Of a stretch of 49,685 nt of DNA, positions 34,603 through 45,570 are shown one piece after another. Location: NCBI GenBank assembly GCA_033557685.1, contig JAWQRN010000026.1:1-49685 (forward strand). The letters are read 5' to 3'. Position 1 is the first letter of the stretch. Every line of letters begins with the position of its first letter. The position numbers were made by a program, and so were the translations under genes. Below the pieces are notes generated by a model. The model did not search any database. It was not told where the DNA came from and was given only the letters and a program-made list of their open reading frames with translations. The stretch comes from Sperchopsis tessellata (lineage: Eukaryota > Arthropoda > Insecta > Coleoptera > Hydrophilidae).

Positions 34603-35267
34603 AACAAAGGAACAAACAAATGCAGGTAACAATGCATTACAAAAGAACATGCTATAATAAGGACTGCTACCTGTAATACTGATTAATATTATTTAGGTAA
34701 AATAATTAGCAAACAATATTTCCACTGAAGAGGATGCATTAAAAATCTATTCAAAATATATTATTAGATAGCAGTGACGTTAGCGATCAAAATTATGTGT
34801 TACATACAAAATTGTAGAAAGAGATGCAACATATGTTGAAGGTCATGTGACAGGATTTTCATGACTTTATGTTATATGTGCTCTAAGCTCACGTGTTCCA
34901 AGCATCGCTTTTGCTGCTTAGTATACACTTTTTATCTTTTTTAACTAATTGATTACAATTTCCATTTTGGTGTAGCTAGCTATCCCATGTATTCATCAAT
35001 GTACATATGTATCCTTCCTTAAATATTTTCCATAAAAACTTGGCAGTTATCCATGATTATGAAGTAGTTGAAAATATATCTAATAAATTAACAAATACAT
35101 ATTATATCTGGTGGGAAATTGTTTCTTATAAAAATTAAGAAGAACTTGACTATGCCTAGATTATTATAGAAATAAATTAAAGTTGCAAATTAAAACATTT
35201 CCTACAAGGAAGAATTATAAAAAATAATTCTAGATAGAAGTAACATAAAAACTCAACTGTGGAGTAC
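34603..35267. other. Intron DNA, nothing recognised
   Basis: AT-rich sequence between repeat B' and a mariner-type element. Confidence 0.45.
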
Positions 35268-35269
35268 TA

Positions 35270-36369
35270 AAAGGTCTTTCAATTAGTACACCTGAACTTT
35301 GACAGTTGATTGTGGCTATGTTTGACACCACTGTCATTCTGCGACGTTTGTGTTCTGTCATAGTTGCCATTTAATCATTGAAAAGTATATGATTCAACAA
35401 CGCGTCGAAACATTTCATCCTCTGTTCGCCAAAGTTCCTCGACCTGCGTGGAATTTATGGTTGACATGACCGTCCTACCGAGAGCCCAATCCAACTACTA
35501 CTTGCATAATTCGAGGAAACTGGTTCAGTTGCTGATCGAGCAGTGTCTGTGCATCGCTGAGCCGTTCGATCGAACGAGAATATTGCTACTGTTTCTAAAA
35601 GTGTGCTTGAGAACCGAAACCTTTCAGTTTTTCGTCGTTCAAAAGAAGTTGGTCTTTCCATGGCGCTCGTCGGATGTTCATGACAGGATCTTAGAGCAGT
35701 TGGAAACGGATCCCAATTTTGGTAAAAAAATCATCTTCAGCGACGAAGCGCATTTTTTACATAATAGCTTCGTAAACAAGCAAAATTGTCAGATTTGGGA
35801 TGATGCCAATCCACATCAGTACCAGGAGCTTCCTTAACATCCCGAAAAATTCACTGCTTAGTGTGGATTTTGGTCGGGCGGCGTCATCGCCATGATGATA
35901 ACCCATTTTATTTGCCAGAATTGAATGGAATGGACATAGATGACGTGTGATTCCAGCAAGATGGCACACGTGCCACACAGCGGGTGATACAGTGCAGTTA
36001 TTGAGGGAAAAATTTCCAGGTCACGTTATTTCGAAAAGAGGTGACCAAGATCGAGCGCCCTTAGACTTTTTTTTTGGCGTTACATTAAATCTCTAGTCTA
36101 TGCCAATAAGCCAGCAACACTTAACAACCTGTAGAACATCATTTGAACCATTGCTGAAATCCAGCGATTTATGCCAAAAAGTCATCGCAAATTGGGCCTC
36201 TCCGATCAAGTCCTGCAAAACGAAGACATGGAGGTCATTTGAACGATGTTATCTTTAAAACATAATGGCATTGAATGTACTTCTATTCGCAATAAAGATT
36301 TCCGTCGTACCTCACATAGAATTTTGTTTATTCAGTTTTAAAGATCAAGTGTTCTTATTGGAAGACCAG
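35270..36369 (+). mobile_element. Mariner-type element with both TIRs, transposase decayed
   Basis: A 1.1 kb Tc1/mariner-superfamily element is flanked by TA (35268-35269 and 36370-36371). The left end GGTCTTTCAATTAGTACACC and the reverse complement of the right end (GGTCTTCCAATAAGAACACT) match over about 28 bp. The transposase runs on the plus strand. HTH-region residues (RPTESNYYLRNSRETGSVAD) appear after a frameshift near 35480. Then comes LEQLETDPNFGKKIIFSDEA near 35694-35750 with the first catalytic Asp (GAC 35742-35744), followed by FVNKQNCQIWDDANPH. A stop follows, then WFQQDG-type residues near 35950, TPLDFFFW near 36058, and KSLVYANKPATLNNL near 36090. A central segment is deleted and several stops exist. 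The HTH/FSDEAHF.NGYVNKQNCRIW type differs from the classic mariner at 1-365. Confidence 0.88.
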
Positions 36370-36371
36370 TA

Positions 36372-38879
36372 ACTAGAAACTTGCTAAATATTTTATAATA
36401 AATTTGTCAAAATCAAGTGTCCAATTTAAATATTTTGATTTTATTGAAATTCCAACATAGAATTTTTATTTCTTTATCACATAATAGCTGACTAAATAAA
36501 AATCATAATATTATACAAAAATTAAATTATAATTTTAATGGAGGGGCATCCTGTCGTAGGTGCATGTTCACACGTGGGCAGTAAAATAACAGGGCCTCAT
36601 TTTTTGTCCACTTTTAGTGATGGGCACTATCGAATGAAATGAACTATCGATAGTATATTGTTAACTATCGAATAAACATTCAAATGGTTTTTTCATTCAA
36701 ATGAATTTTTTCATTCGAATCATTTTGTATTCCTAAAATTTTTCATTTCATTGATTTCTTCATTCAAATGATATATGAAATGACAATCTTAAGAATAATT
36801 TTTTCAGTCAATTTTAGTGGTCCATCCAAGCCAAGTGCTGTGTTATATTCCGATGAGACGGTCTACCTACCCGATAAGTTCGTATTATTATTGATATTTG
36901 CTATAAACTAAATAATATTACAACAAAGCAAGTACAGGGTACCCCCCTTAGTCTGCTTATATAACAATAACGGGATGGTAAAATTTTTACTTTCACGAGG
37001 ACGGCCAAGGGTCCAGGAATTTAAATTTTCAAAGACAAAAATTAGGCTCTTGGAAAATATGTTTGTATAAACTGTTTGAAAAATCCACTGACGAGGATTC
37101 CCAAATTACAAAAACTTGCACCTATTATTTGTACCACCAATCTGTCACATCCCAGCTAATTTTATTTTTTTTTACAGAAGAACAAAATACAATAACAAAA
37201 CTTTTTTCTTCAGAAATGATAATAGTGTGAAATCAGATGCTAATTATCTAAACAAAGATAAGTACAATGAACTGTGAAAGAAATACCCAAAAAGATAAAT
37301 ATTACTAGGAAAATCCTACAAATACAAAATTATTATTACATTTGGATAGGACACTTTCGCATGAACCAGCAGTAGGTAATTGAAAAAAGCAAATACACAA
37401 AATCTATTTTTACATACCATTCAGTTGTAACAATTAATCCTTTCTCAAGTCTATTGACTATTTAATTTCTTAAGCATTAACTATGTACAACACAAACATT
37501 ATTATCAACAGGAACTTAAAAAGAGAGTGTGGGTTGACATTGTAATCAAGTGTAACTGAATAGCCACTATAAAAAACTGTCCATAAAAAGGTCCCATGTA
37601 GCAAATTATATTACAGAAACTTAATATATGTAAACATGCATATCTTTTTTACTTTTTCTTAAGTGGAGTACTTTTATAGATCTTATAGGTATGTGCATAA
37701 TGCATAACTGCTAAGACTATACATAAAACTTCCCTTATATCTAAATTTCTATTTTACATACTTTTTAAATAGAGTAATTTATGTTTAAAATACTAAGATA
37801 AACTTTTATTTTATATAGTATTAGTCGTGTCCATCGTTTGAAACATTTTATTGAAAGATGGTAATTTAATTATGAGATGTTTCTCCCAGACATATTTTCT
37901 AGTCGGTGTATCAAGCTATGATGATATTAACAATGCCGAGTGTTACAATCTGCATGTTCTCTTGCTTTATATAATAATTTATTTTTTCTATGACTATAAG
38001 ACTGTTACCATTTTATTTAAGAGAGTTTTGAGTTTGTACAGTACAACATTTTTGAATACCATGCAATAAAGAAATATTGTTAAATATTACGCAATCTAAT
38101 TTCTTTATTGCAGACTATTAAAAGAGCCTAATATTCTGAAATTGGAAAACCAATAATATATAAAATTACAAACATTTGAAAAGTAAGTGGAAACTCCATA
38201 AAGCCTTTGAAAAGTGTCGACATTTCATCCAATACAGCTAAGGACATTCAGGCATTCCCTGTTGTAAGTATTATGAATGTATTAAATGGTAGTGGAACTA
38301 AATTATAGGTAACCAGAAATCAGATGATTTTCACGCACGTTACATGAAATGATAGCATCTTAATAGCACTCATAGTAATATATAGATAAAGAAATATTAC
38401 ATCAATTTTATCCAAAATACAAAGAAGATACAATGGCAAACATATATCTCAAATTAATAATATTAATAAAGAATATTTGAGAATTATAAGGGAAAAGTGA
38501 AAAACTATAGAAATAAGTCCCAAAAAACTTTTAATAATGCTACAGTTATTGATAAATCGTACAGTACGCATAACTATTTTATCAACATCAATTGAAAAAA
38601 ATTCTTTTAATATAAAAAATATATCCAGACATAAGAAAAATATATATCCAGACAAAAGAGAAGTTTTTTGTCTATGACTAAAGATAAAATAACAAAGTAA
38701 ATTCATAAACATTATTACAAGATTACTGCTAGGACTGATGGTGTGGTGGGTCCTTTATTTAAGGATCAAATGCATTTTTTAGCATTCATTTACATTGTGA
38801 ATACAAATGATTTGACAGAATCAATAGTTGTTCCAATTTATATCAATAAAGACTCGATCCAGGCAATTACAGGCTTTTT
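36372..38879. other. AT-rich intron DNA, no gene recognised
   Basis: A short zone at 36620-36790 repeats ATTCAAATGA-like motifs and starts with AGTGATGGGCACTATCGAAT, which resembles a hAT-type end (TAGTGATGGGC). No matching second end was found. Elsewhere only short frames occur. Confidence 0.4.
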
Positions 38880-39180
38880 TTATACAATGCCAAATATCAA
38901 AGATTATTGAAATAGGCTTTTACTGCCATGTATACTCATCCCTGGAAAAACAAGGCATATTATTAGCCAAAATGGGTATATAAATGGGAAATGAATGATT
39001 ACTTTCGTAGATACAGGCTTAACTTCTGTACTAGATGCTTTAAATAATAAGGAATTTGTAATGGGTTTGTGTTTTGACATAAGCAAAGTCTTCGACACTA
39101 TTAACCATGACCACTTACTTGAGAAATTGGCATAAAGAATTTTCAGGCGATTTTGTATGGCTATACTTAAAAGAGCCTTG
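38880..39180 (+). mobile_element. Jockey-like RT fragment
   Basis: The plus-strand frame near 38998-39130 reads ITFVDTGLTSVLDALNNKEF, then VMGLCFDISKVFDTINHDHL and LEKLA. This is the palm block of Jockey/CR1-type RTs (FxDLSKAFDTVNHDxLLxKL). The catalytic Asp in FDISKVFD is kept and the usual Ala is Val. The sequence ends soon after with a stop. Jockey-like C-terminal sequence appears again at 41070-41620, so both could be parts of one element broken by later insertions. Confidence 0.7.
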
Positions 39181-39206
39181 AAATAGTTTAATATATTTAT
39201 AAAAAT

Positions 39207-39340
39207 ATGTCTAAGTGCTATGCATATGGATGTATCAAATCAAAGAGGAATAAACATTCAGGATTATCATTTCACAGGCAAGTTCTAAATTTAAACATAA
39301 TATATGGATGCGAGAAGCGGCAGTAGCTGCAAATATTCGT
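39207..39340 (+). pseudogene. THAP-like zinc-finger start, truncated by a microsatellite
   Basis: An ATG at 39207 opens MSKCYAYGCIKSKRNKHSGL, then SFHRQVLN. This resembles the start of THAP domains: M..C.A.GC....KxSGxSFHRFP. After a probable frameshift, IWMREAAVAAN corresponds to the W..A.RR block. The C-terminal CH pair of the C2CH zinc site is absent, because a TAA/TA microsatellite starts at about 39341. It could be a fragment of a P-element-type transposase or of a THAP host gene. No upstream promoter or downstream exon was identified. Confidence 0.5.
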
Positions 39341-39475
39341 TATAATAATAATAATAATATATATATATATATTTGTATATACATATACATATATACGTAT
39401 ATATATATATATATACGTATATATATATATACGTATATATATATACGTATGTATATATATATATATACATATGTA
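39341..39475. repeat. TAA and TA/TACGTA microsatellite
   Basis: A (TAA)n run passes into (TA)n interrupted by regular ACGTAT steps. The long Tyr-Ile open frames across it on both strands are translation artefacts. Confidence 0.95.
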
Positions 39476-39950
39476 AGGCTTCTCTCCAGTTTTCCACCTG
39501 TATTCTTTTCAAATCTTCCTTCGATCCATCTTTTCCCTGGCTTACCACTTCTTCTGGTGCCAATAAGTCCACCTCTCAGCATCATTTTTGTTACTTTTTC
39601 ATTTGGGAATCTTTACACATGCTCAATTCATCTGATTCTTTGTGCCCTTATCATCTGCATTACTCCTGGTAACCCATACATTTCCATCACTTCCTCTTCT
39701 CCATATTTCCCCCACTTTTCTTCCGTCATAAATTGTTCGTAATAGTTTTCTCTACCACCTTGCATTATTCTGTTGTTCCTTTTTGTTTAATAGCCAAGTT
39801 TCACATTGGCTGGGCATATTACAGTCTGATATATTCATATCTTTGTTTTTTACGACACTTTCTTTGATTTTAGCACCAACCCCAAACTCCCAATACTTCC
39901 CTCTCACTATCCTTGCTTCTATTTCTTTGCAGCTATCATAATTAATTACT
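39476..39950 (-). mobile_element. LINE C-terminal fragment
   Basis: On the minus strand, shifting frames give YWEFGVGAKIKE near 39890, then RKLLRTIYDGRKVGEIWRRG near 39760-39700, then ERWTYWHQKKW and the GKPGKRWIEGRFEKN block near 39535. These match the post-RT C-terminal region of LINEs (KTLRRIYGP...EIWRRRYNxELY, GRPxxRWxDxVxxDL). It ends at the microsatellite. It lacks RT and endonuclease. Confidence 0.7.
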
Positions 39951-40467
39951 CAACTTACTGATACATAAAAGTAGTATTCAAGTATTTAGGTTAGTTTCTA
40001 AATGTCAGTTTCATTGTAATCTTACCTATTTTCAGCAATACTTTTGTTGCTCCAGTCATAAATTTTATATTTTTCTTAAATTTTAAATGTAAAAGTCATT
40101 TTCTTTGTACCATAAGGTTAGTACATTTTGTAAAAAATTGTTGTGTCAAGTAAATAAAATAAGTATTCCCATTTGTAACAATATGTACATTATGTGTTTT
40201 TGTGAATAATTATAACATCAAACTAACATTTGTTTTAATTGATTTTTATCTTACTATATAGTATATTATAGGTATGTTATGTCACTTGTTTATCAGTCAT
40301 TTTGATAGAATCAATATGATACAGCTTTTAAGCACTTAAAAATAAAAATTAAATAGCCAAGTTTTACGTTGTCAATATTTAGAATGACTGAGTGGGGTCC
40401 TAATAATGGTATTATTCTGATATTAATAGTTTACTAAAAATTCAAGGCAGAAGTATTGAACAACTGA
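39951..40467. other. AT-rich intron DNA, nothing recognised
   Basis: No motif or repeat end seen. Confidence 0.45.
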
Positions 40468-41066
40468 CATGGGGAATGCACGACGTGCCCCTCACCGATT
40501 CAAACGAGAATTTTTTTATGTGTATTACCTTATTAGAAACAAGTTCTGTTAAAGCGAGAGAACGCGCTTCTCAAGCATTCGTCTAAAAAAAAATGTTGAA
40601 GATTTGCCAGCATTTCTTAAAACGTTGCGATTAATCATTATAGAAGCGTTCCGGTGGCTCGGTTGGTAGTGTTCTTCTTTTGTAACCGCGAGATCTCTGG
40701 ATCGAATCTCGCCGTGTGTAATTATTTTTTTTTTTTAGGAACATTTTATAACATTAATAAATAAATATTACAGTTTTTTTAATGATTGATATTTATTTTA
40801 TTCGTAGTAATATATTTCTCGTATAATATTAAACATTTTCTTATATTATATTTTTGACAGAAAGCATTCGAATTTTCTCTAATGGAACTTCGATAATGCT
40901 TCATTGGAACATCTTAAGAAATGCTGGCAAATCTACAACATTTTTTTTTTCAGATCAATGCTTGAGAAGGCGCGTTCTCTCGCTTTAACAGAACTTGTTT
41001 CTAATTAGGTTCTAATAAAAAAATCCTCGTTTGAATCAGTGAGGGCCACGTCGAGCACTCCCCTTA
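40468..41066. mobile_element. Foldback element copy 1, with one tRNA-like arm
   Basis: A 599-bp palindromic element. The left arm begins GGGGAATGCACGACGTGCCC and continues through GATTCAAACGAG, AACAAGTTCTGTTAAAGCGA, GAGAACGCGCTTCTCAAGC and TTGCCAGCATTTCTTAA (40471-40622). The right arm is its inverted copy (about 40910-41064). TGA flanks both sides (40465-40467 and 41067-41069), a candidate 3-bp target duplication. Between the arms, 40650-40718 is tRNA-like: an A box TGGCTCGGTTGG (11 of 12 to consensus) and a B-box-like GGATCGAATCTCG. The TTTTGTAAxCGCGAGATC part aligns with the anticodon arm of tRNA-Thr(UGU). No open frame is present. Confidence 0.85.
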
Positions 41067-41069
41067 TGA

Positions 41070-41660
41070 GTGAAACTCAGTTCCTTGGAGTCACTGTTGA
41101 CAATAAATAAAAATGACATGTTCATGTATTCTCATGAAATTGGATAGTGTGTGTTTCCGAATGAGGACTCATCAGTCAATTATTGGTACTGAAGTTCTGC
41201 AGATAGTTAATGTTGGCATTGTACAATCTGCATGGTTATAATCTTGTTTTCTGGCATTTGTCTGTCATGGTAAAAAGGGTTGTTATGTGCAAAAAATAAT
41301 GATTGATGCTACATACGAGAAACACTATTGGCCCCTTTTTAAGTCTTTGAATATAATGACACTACTTTCTGTATACGTCCAACCTGATGATGTATGTGAA
41401 GATAGGAAAGAATGAGCTAATGAAAAATAGTCATATTTACTCATATGAAACAAGAAAAATTAAGTATATTCGCCCTCTCTTTCAAAGGTTGACAATATCT
41501 CACCATAATCAGAGTACCTGGGTATAAAGTGCTTTTAAGGACTTCCAGCAGCTGTTCGAAAATTTGAAAACTCCAAGGTTTAAAGCAGCTGTTAACATAT
41601 CATTTTGTACAGTTCAGTTTATAACATTTTTTTGTAAACTATGGTGCCCATGGTAAGAAA
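41070..41660 (+). mobile_element. Jockey-like RT, C-terminal fragment
   Basis: Frames joined by eye read SETQFLGVTVDNK right after the foldback element, then RMRTHQSIIGTEVLQIVNVG near 41160-41220 and NLVFWHLSVMVKRVVMCKK near 41245. AAVRKFENSKVFKAAV lies near 41545-41590. They match the Jockey-type thumb and tail: VKFLGVxxDxxLxW, LRTVYYGxFQSxLxYGIIFWG, LPxxIRxxxxxxxFK. It probably belonged with the RT piece at 38880-39180. Confidence 0.65.
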
Positions 41661-42600
41661 AATAAACTACTTATTTACGTTCACCTGGAAACATTTTTCC
41701 TAAAAATAAAAATATGAAAGTGTATTGAAGACTTCTAAAACCATATACCATGTATAACTTTCTGGATTGAGCAATTGTAATATGTAGGATGTTAGGAATT
41801 TAATAGCAAAGTAATCGACACAAAACCGCTTGATAGGTTTTTGTATTTTAATCTGTGTTTTATGTTGAACTAAGCGCAAACAAAATCTTTATAACTGAAA
41901 GAAGTTTAACTATGTGATGTAATGCTCCTCTTGTCTGACCTTCTTGAAATAAATTTCAATACAAAACTTCCCTAGTTTTTTAACGTGCACAACCTAAAAA
42001 TATTTGGAATTATATAGAATGTTCTAGAAAGGCTGCTTAGTATGTTTAGGCTGTGCACCCCCAAACACTACAAACAATTTATATTTAAAGTTTATGTTTA
42101 TCTGAGAAACCTTGTGAGTTATCAAAGAAAGACGGAAAAAAGGACCACCTGTATTTTCATAGATTTTGACACTTTCCCTTTTTGCCATTTTTGACTTATT
42201 AGTTTCTGTCAATCTTTCAACAATGTTGTCTCTTGTACATAACCTCAGTTCAGTCATTTTTCTTATTATGGTTCACCTTAGACTCTGACACCTTGTTGAT
42301 AATAATAGAATCAAATGCTAAAAAATTAAAAATTTAGTGTATTTTAATTGTTATTTGTGCCTCTAATAACTCTTTAGTCATTTTCTCCAATAAAACTTTA
42401 TCATCAGCTTATTTCTTTAGCTCCAGATGAACTTTGAGATATTAGTACCAGATTTTTGTCAGATTCTTCTACCTATATTTTACTTGGGGTAGATTGTCAT
42501 TGATAATCGTAATCTTACCATTGATTTTGTAGCAAAGAAATTTTTTCTAAATTTTAATCATATTTATCCCATTTCTCAAACTTTCTGTGAGGACCCCGTA
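41661..42600. other. AT-rich DNA upstream of the TAF5L-like gene
   Basis: The minus-strand frame at 42024-42257 has no recognised motif, and I do not call it a gene. Confidence 0.4.
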
Positions 42601-42771
42601 ATATAAATTTTAAAAAGCGCGCGGAATTTTCTACTGTTGACAGGTTGTCATTATAACATAACCTGTTAATAGGTTCACAATACATCTAAAATGTTTCCCT
42701 TTATAACTGTTTATTACGTGTATTATTATAATTGTCTTTAGTGTTTAAAATACACGTAAAATATCGTTAAA
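42601..42771 (+). promoter_or_regulatory. Putative promoter and 5' leader of the TAF5L-like gene
   Basis: A short CG-containing patch (AAAAAGCGCGCGGAA near 42611) and AATATAAATTTTAAAA near 42599 precede the start codon by about 150 bp, in otherwise AT-rich DNA. The transcription start cannot be fixed from the sequence. The context of the ATG (GTTAAAATGG) has A at -3 and G at +4, a good start context. Confidence 0.35.
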
Positions 42772-44529
42772 ATGGATGACTCAAAACGCGACCCAAATAA
42801 ACAAAAGAAACAAAAAAACGATCCAATTACTCAAGCATTTCATACATATTTGCAGAAGAAAAATTATCCCATGTCGTCGTCACCCGGAGAATTATCTTCT
42901 GAAGAATTTGTAACAGAAATGGAAGTAGAAAGTGAATCAAGTAGGCCTAATTCCATTGCTTATAGTGCAATTAACAGTGACCCTCACGTAATCGACCAAA
43001 ACTTTGGAAAGTTTACAGCATGGATAAAAGACATCCGCAAAAGAAAACCTGAGTTTCAAGACTTGGAAAATCTGGTAGGACCTTTATTTTGTCACCTATA
43101 CCTAGAAATCCTTCAACGAGATCATACAGACCGTGCAAGTAACTTTTTTAAAGCGCACTATGTTTCAGTAGATAAAACAAAGTGTTGTGAAGCAGTTAAA
43201 GAACTTTTAAATGCAATTACTATAGAATCACTTGATTTAAGCCAGTTAAAGAAAACATTTCGAGCAAATAAATATGTGATAAATTTATCTACCAATTCCA
43301 CTCTGACACTAAAAAAGTTTCTTCAAGACAACTGTCAGGTTGTTATGTTTCAAGTTCTTTTGTGCTATTTTAAAATTGTTGAAATTGCTGAAGTACAAGA
43401 AGAAGAATTTGATAGTGAAGAAGACGAATCCTCAGCTGCTACTGATGGAAATATAATGAATGGCCATGCGGAAAATAGAAATAGTAAAACTTTAAAACAG
43501 CTGATTGATGCTATAAATGCTTTGAAACAAGAAGAACCGCCTACGTATATTGCGTCAATTACTAACATTAAAGATGATGTAACTAGTGGTTTAATAAACC
43601 GAGAAAGAGGTTTAATTGTTTACAGTTATAATAGTGCCATACATTTACGTTCACTATTAACTTTAAAACAACTGGATGGCATGGATGATTTTACTAATGA
43701 AATAATGTTACGAGAACATACAGGAAAAATTTATGATTTTTCCATGATGACTAAAGAAAACTTATTGGTTTCCGCGTCACATGATACTACATTAAAATTA
43801 TTTGATTTAAGCGACTATAGTTTAAAGAATATCTATAAGGGGCACACGAGCCCAGTTTACTGTGTAGCAACTAGTTCAGATGGTTCTTACATAGCTTCAG
43901 GTTCTTATGATTTAAGTGCCAATTTATGGGCAGTGGATAGAACAAATATTTTGCGGCTCTGTGCTGGTCATAGCCAAGAAGTAACAAGCATAGATTTCCA
44001 TCCTAATTCTATGTATTTTTCCACTGGTTCAGCTGATAAAGCTATTCGAATGTGGTCTATTGATGAAGGGATGACCGTACGATTATTTTTGGGCTCACAA
44101 GGAGTTATTTACTATGTCAGCTACAGTCCATGTGGACGTTTTCTTGCTAGTGCTGGCGAAGACAAGAGACTGAGAATATGGGATTTATCATCAGGAAAAC
44201 AATTCGTTGAAATAAAAACAGGTATTGAACCAACTATGAAAATAGCGTGGAGTAAAGACTCAAAAGTTATCGTGGCGGGTGCTATTGATGGAATGATAAA
44301 ATATTGGGACTTTGAAATGATTAACAGGAACCCGAATGATTTAAATATGCAAAACCCATTTTCATCTTTGGCTCTCGGTGCCAAACTGCTGGATATCGAA
44401 TATTGTTTTGATACTTTTGGATGCTTAACAGCACAATCAACTAAATCTCGAATTTATCAACAATCTGAAGAAGATGATGAAGAGTTCGAGAATTATAAAA
44501 TCAAACCTGAGACTTTTAAATACTGTTAA
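42772..44529 (+). CDS. TAF5L: TAF5L-like WD-repeat protein (SAGA subunit, Wda-like)
   Basis: An intact single-exon frame of 585 codons. Residues about 80-225 form the TAF5-type NTD2 helical domain (FGKFTAWIKDIRKRKPEF, then GPLFCHLYLEIL and FFKAHY). An acidic linker follows (about 215-235), then six WD40 blades: HTGKIYDF..LLVSASHDTT, GHTSPVYCVATSSDGSYIAS, GHSQEVTSIDFHPNSMYFST, YSPCGRFLASAGEDKRLRIW and a last blade ending IKYWDF. The fragment FLASAGEDKRLRIWDLSSG is closer to TAF5L than to TAF5, and the length is near human TAF5L (589). TAF5L/Wda is a scaffold of the SAGA histone acetyltransferase complex in the nucleus. The last two blades lack the usual GH. TAF5 itself is the alternative; the gene lies antisense in a CNK intron. 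Confidence 0.85.
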   Translation: MDDSKRDPNKQKKQKNDPITQAFHTYLQKKNYPMSSSPGELSSEEFVTEMEVESESSRPNSIAYSAINSDPHVIDQNFGKFTAWIKDIRKRKPEFQDLENLVGPLFCHLYLEILQRDHTDRASNFFKAHYVSVDKTKCCEAVKELLNAITIESLDLSQLKKTFRANKYVINLSTNSTLTLKKFLQDNCQVVMFQVLLCYFKIVEIAEVQEEEFDSEEDESSAATDGNIMNGHAENRNSKTLKQLIDAINALKQEEPPTYIASITNIKDDVTSGLINRERGLIVYSYNSAIHLRSLLTLKQLDGMDDFTNEIMLREHTGKIYDFSMMTKENLLVSASHDTTLKLFDLSDYSLKNIYKGHTSPVYCVATSSDGSYIASGSYDLSANLWAVDRTNILRLCAGHSQEVTSIDFHPNSMYFSTGSADKAIRMWSIDEGMTVRLFLGSQGVIYYVSYSPCGRFLASAGEDKRLRIWDLSSGKQFVEIKTGIEPTMKIAWSKDSKVIVAGAIDGMIKYWDFEMINRNPNDLNMQNPFSSLALGAKLLDIEYCFDTFGCLTAQSTKSRIYQQSEEDDEEFENYKIKPETFKYC

Positions 44530-44665
44530 ATATCTTTGACTGTAATCTGTTAATAATTTTACTATTTAAGTATTTTAAATACTAAGCAAAAAATGTGATT
44601 AGTAATGTTTAATTATAATAACTATCATAGTATTCTTACTATTTGTAAATATTTATAAATTAGAA

Positions 44666-44671
44666 AATAAA
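44666..44671 (+). terminator. Polyadenylation signal of the TAF5L-like gene
   Basis: AATAAA lies 137 bp after the stop codon, followed by T-rich sequence. Confidence 0.7.
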
Positions 44672-44875
44672 ATTATTGTAAATTCTTCTATTTATCTTAA
44701 TCTTAATGCGTTATTTTAAAAAAAATTTGAAAATCATTTTTGTTTATTGCAAACAAAATATTATTTGAATATATTTAACAATGTTAAAATCACTTTTGTG
44801 GACATAACAAAATAATGCAAAGATTTGCACAGCTCATTAATAAGAGGTTCCCAACTTAAATATTTAACCATGTCA

Positions 44876-45570
44876 TTAAGGGGTTATATACCTTTTTGTG
44901 CGGAAAAATTGAAAGTTTAGATTTGTTTAAAGGTATGTAGCAATAATTTTATTACATCAAAGTTATAATTTTTTGATAGTACATTTATCAGTGAAGAAAA
45001 TAAGCATTAGTTTATAAAAAAATATTAATAATTGGCGGAGTTATGGCCCTTCCCCCGAAACCCCCTTTTTTTGATGAGGCTTGCGGTGCTCGCGATGGAA
45101 GTCCAGCAGGTCAAATGAAATCATAAATCCAAAAAATTTCATTAGTATAGGGAAATTCCTAGTACTTGAACGATTATTTAAATAAATATTTTGTTCTTTC
45201 TGCATACGGGAACGTTTTTCCCAAAAACTCTAAAAATTTTATTAAAAAATTCTTATCTGCAAAATAAAAATTTATGCATAAAAAACAATTGAAAATTGGT
45301 CAAATAGTTTTTCGGCAATCGCGATCACGGCAAAGGCACTTTTGGAAAACCACCATTTCGAGATAATCGAGTTTAAAGTTTGCTGGGCGCTACCTGACGC
45401 CGTCCGCTCAGCCTTGCGGCCGTAACGAGGCGCGCATCAAAACGCTGCAACTTTCGATCTATTGCTCGGATCTCTATGAAAATTTGGAAAAATGTTCTCA
45501 AGGAGTTTTACTTTCAGATATAGCAATCAAAAATTTTATATGTACTTGAAGGAGTCATATACTGTTTATT
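44876..45570. repeat. Unclassified GC-richer interspersed repeat
   Basis: This block is far richer in G and C than its surroundings, especially 45040-45110 and 45380-45470 (for example GGCGGAGTTATGGCCC and CTTGCGGCCGTAACGAGG). Its two ends carry similar sequences in direct orientation: TTAAGGGGTTATATAC at 44876 and TTGAAGGAGTCATATAC at 45546. There is no open frame and no inverted repeat. I believe it is a transposon or repeat from its composition and bounded ends, but I cannot name the family. Confidence 0.45.

Noticed and set aside
39291..39742. Open frames of up to 144 codons on both strands
   Set aside because: They are Tyr/Ile/Thr repeats from the TA/TACGTA microsatellite together with LINE debris.
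40650..40718. tRNA gene
   Set aside because: Although A- and B-box-like and Thr-like, the acceptor and D stems do not close properly, the T loop has GGATCGA instead of GGTTCGA, and the sequence is embedded in a repeated palindromic element.
42024..42257. 77-codon minus-strand gene upstream of the TAF5L-like gene
   Set aside because: No family resemblance, no splice or promoter signals, and a short random-length frame.
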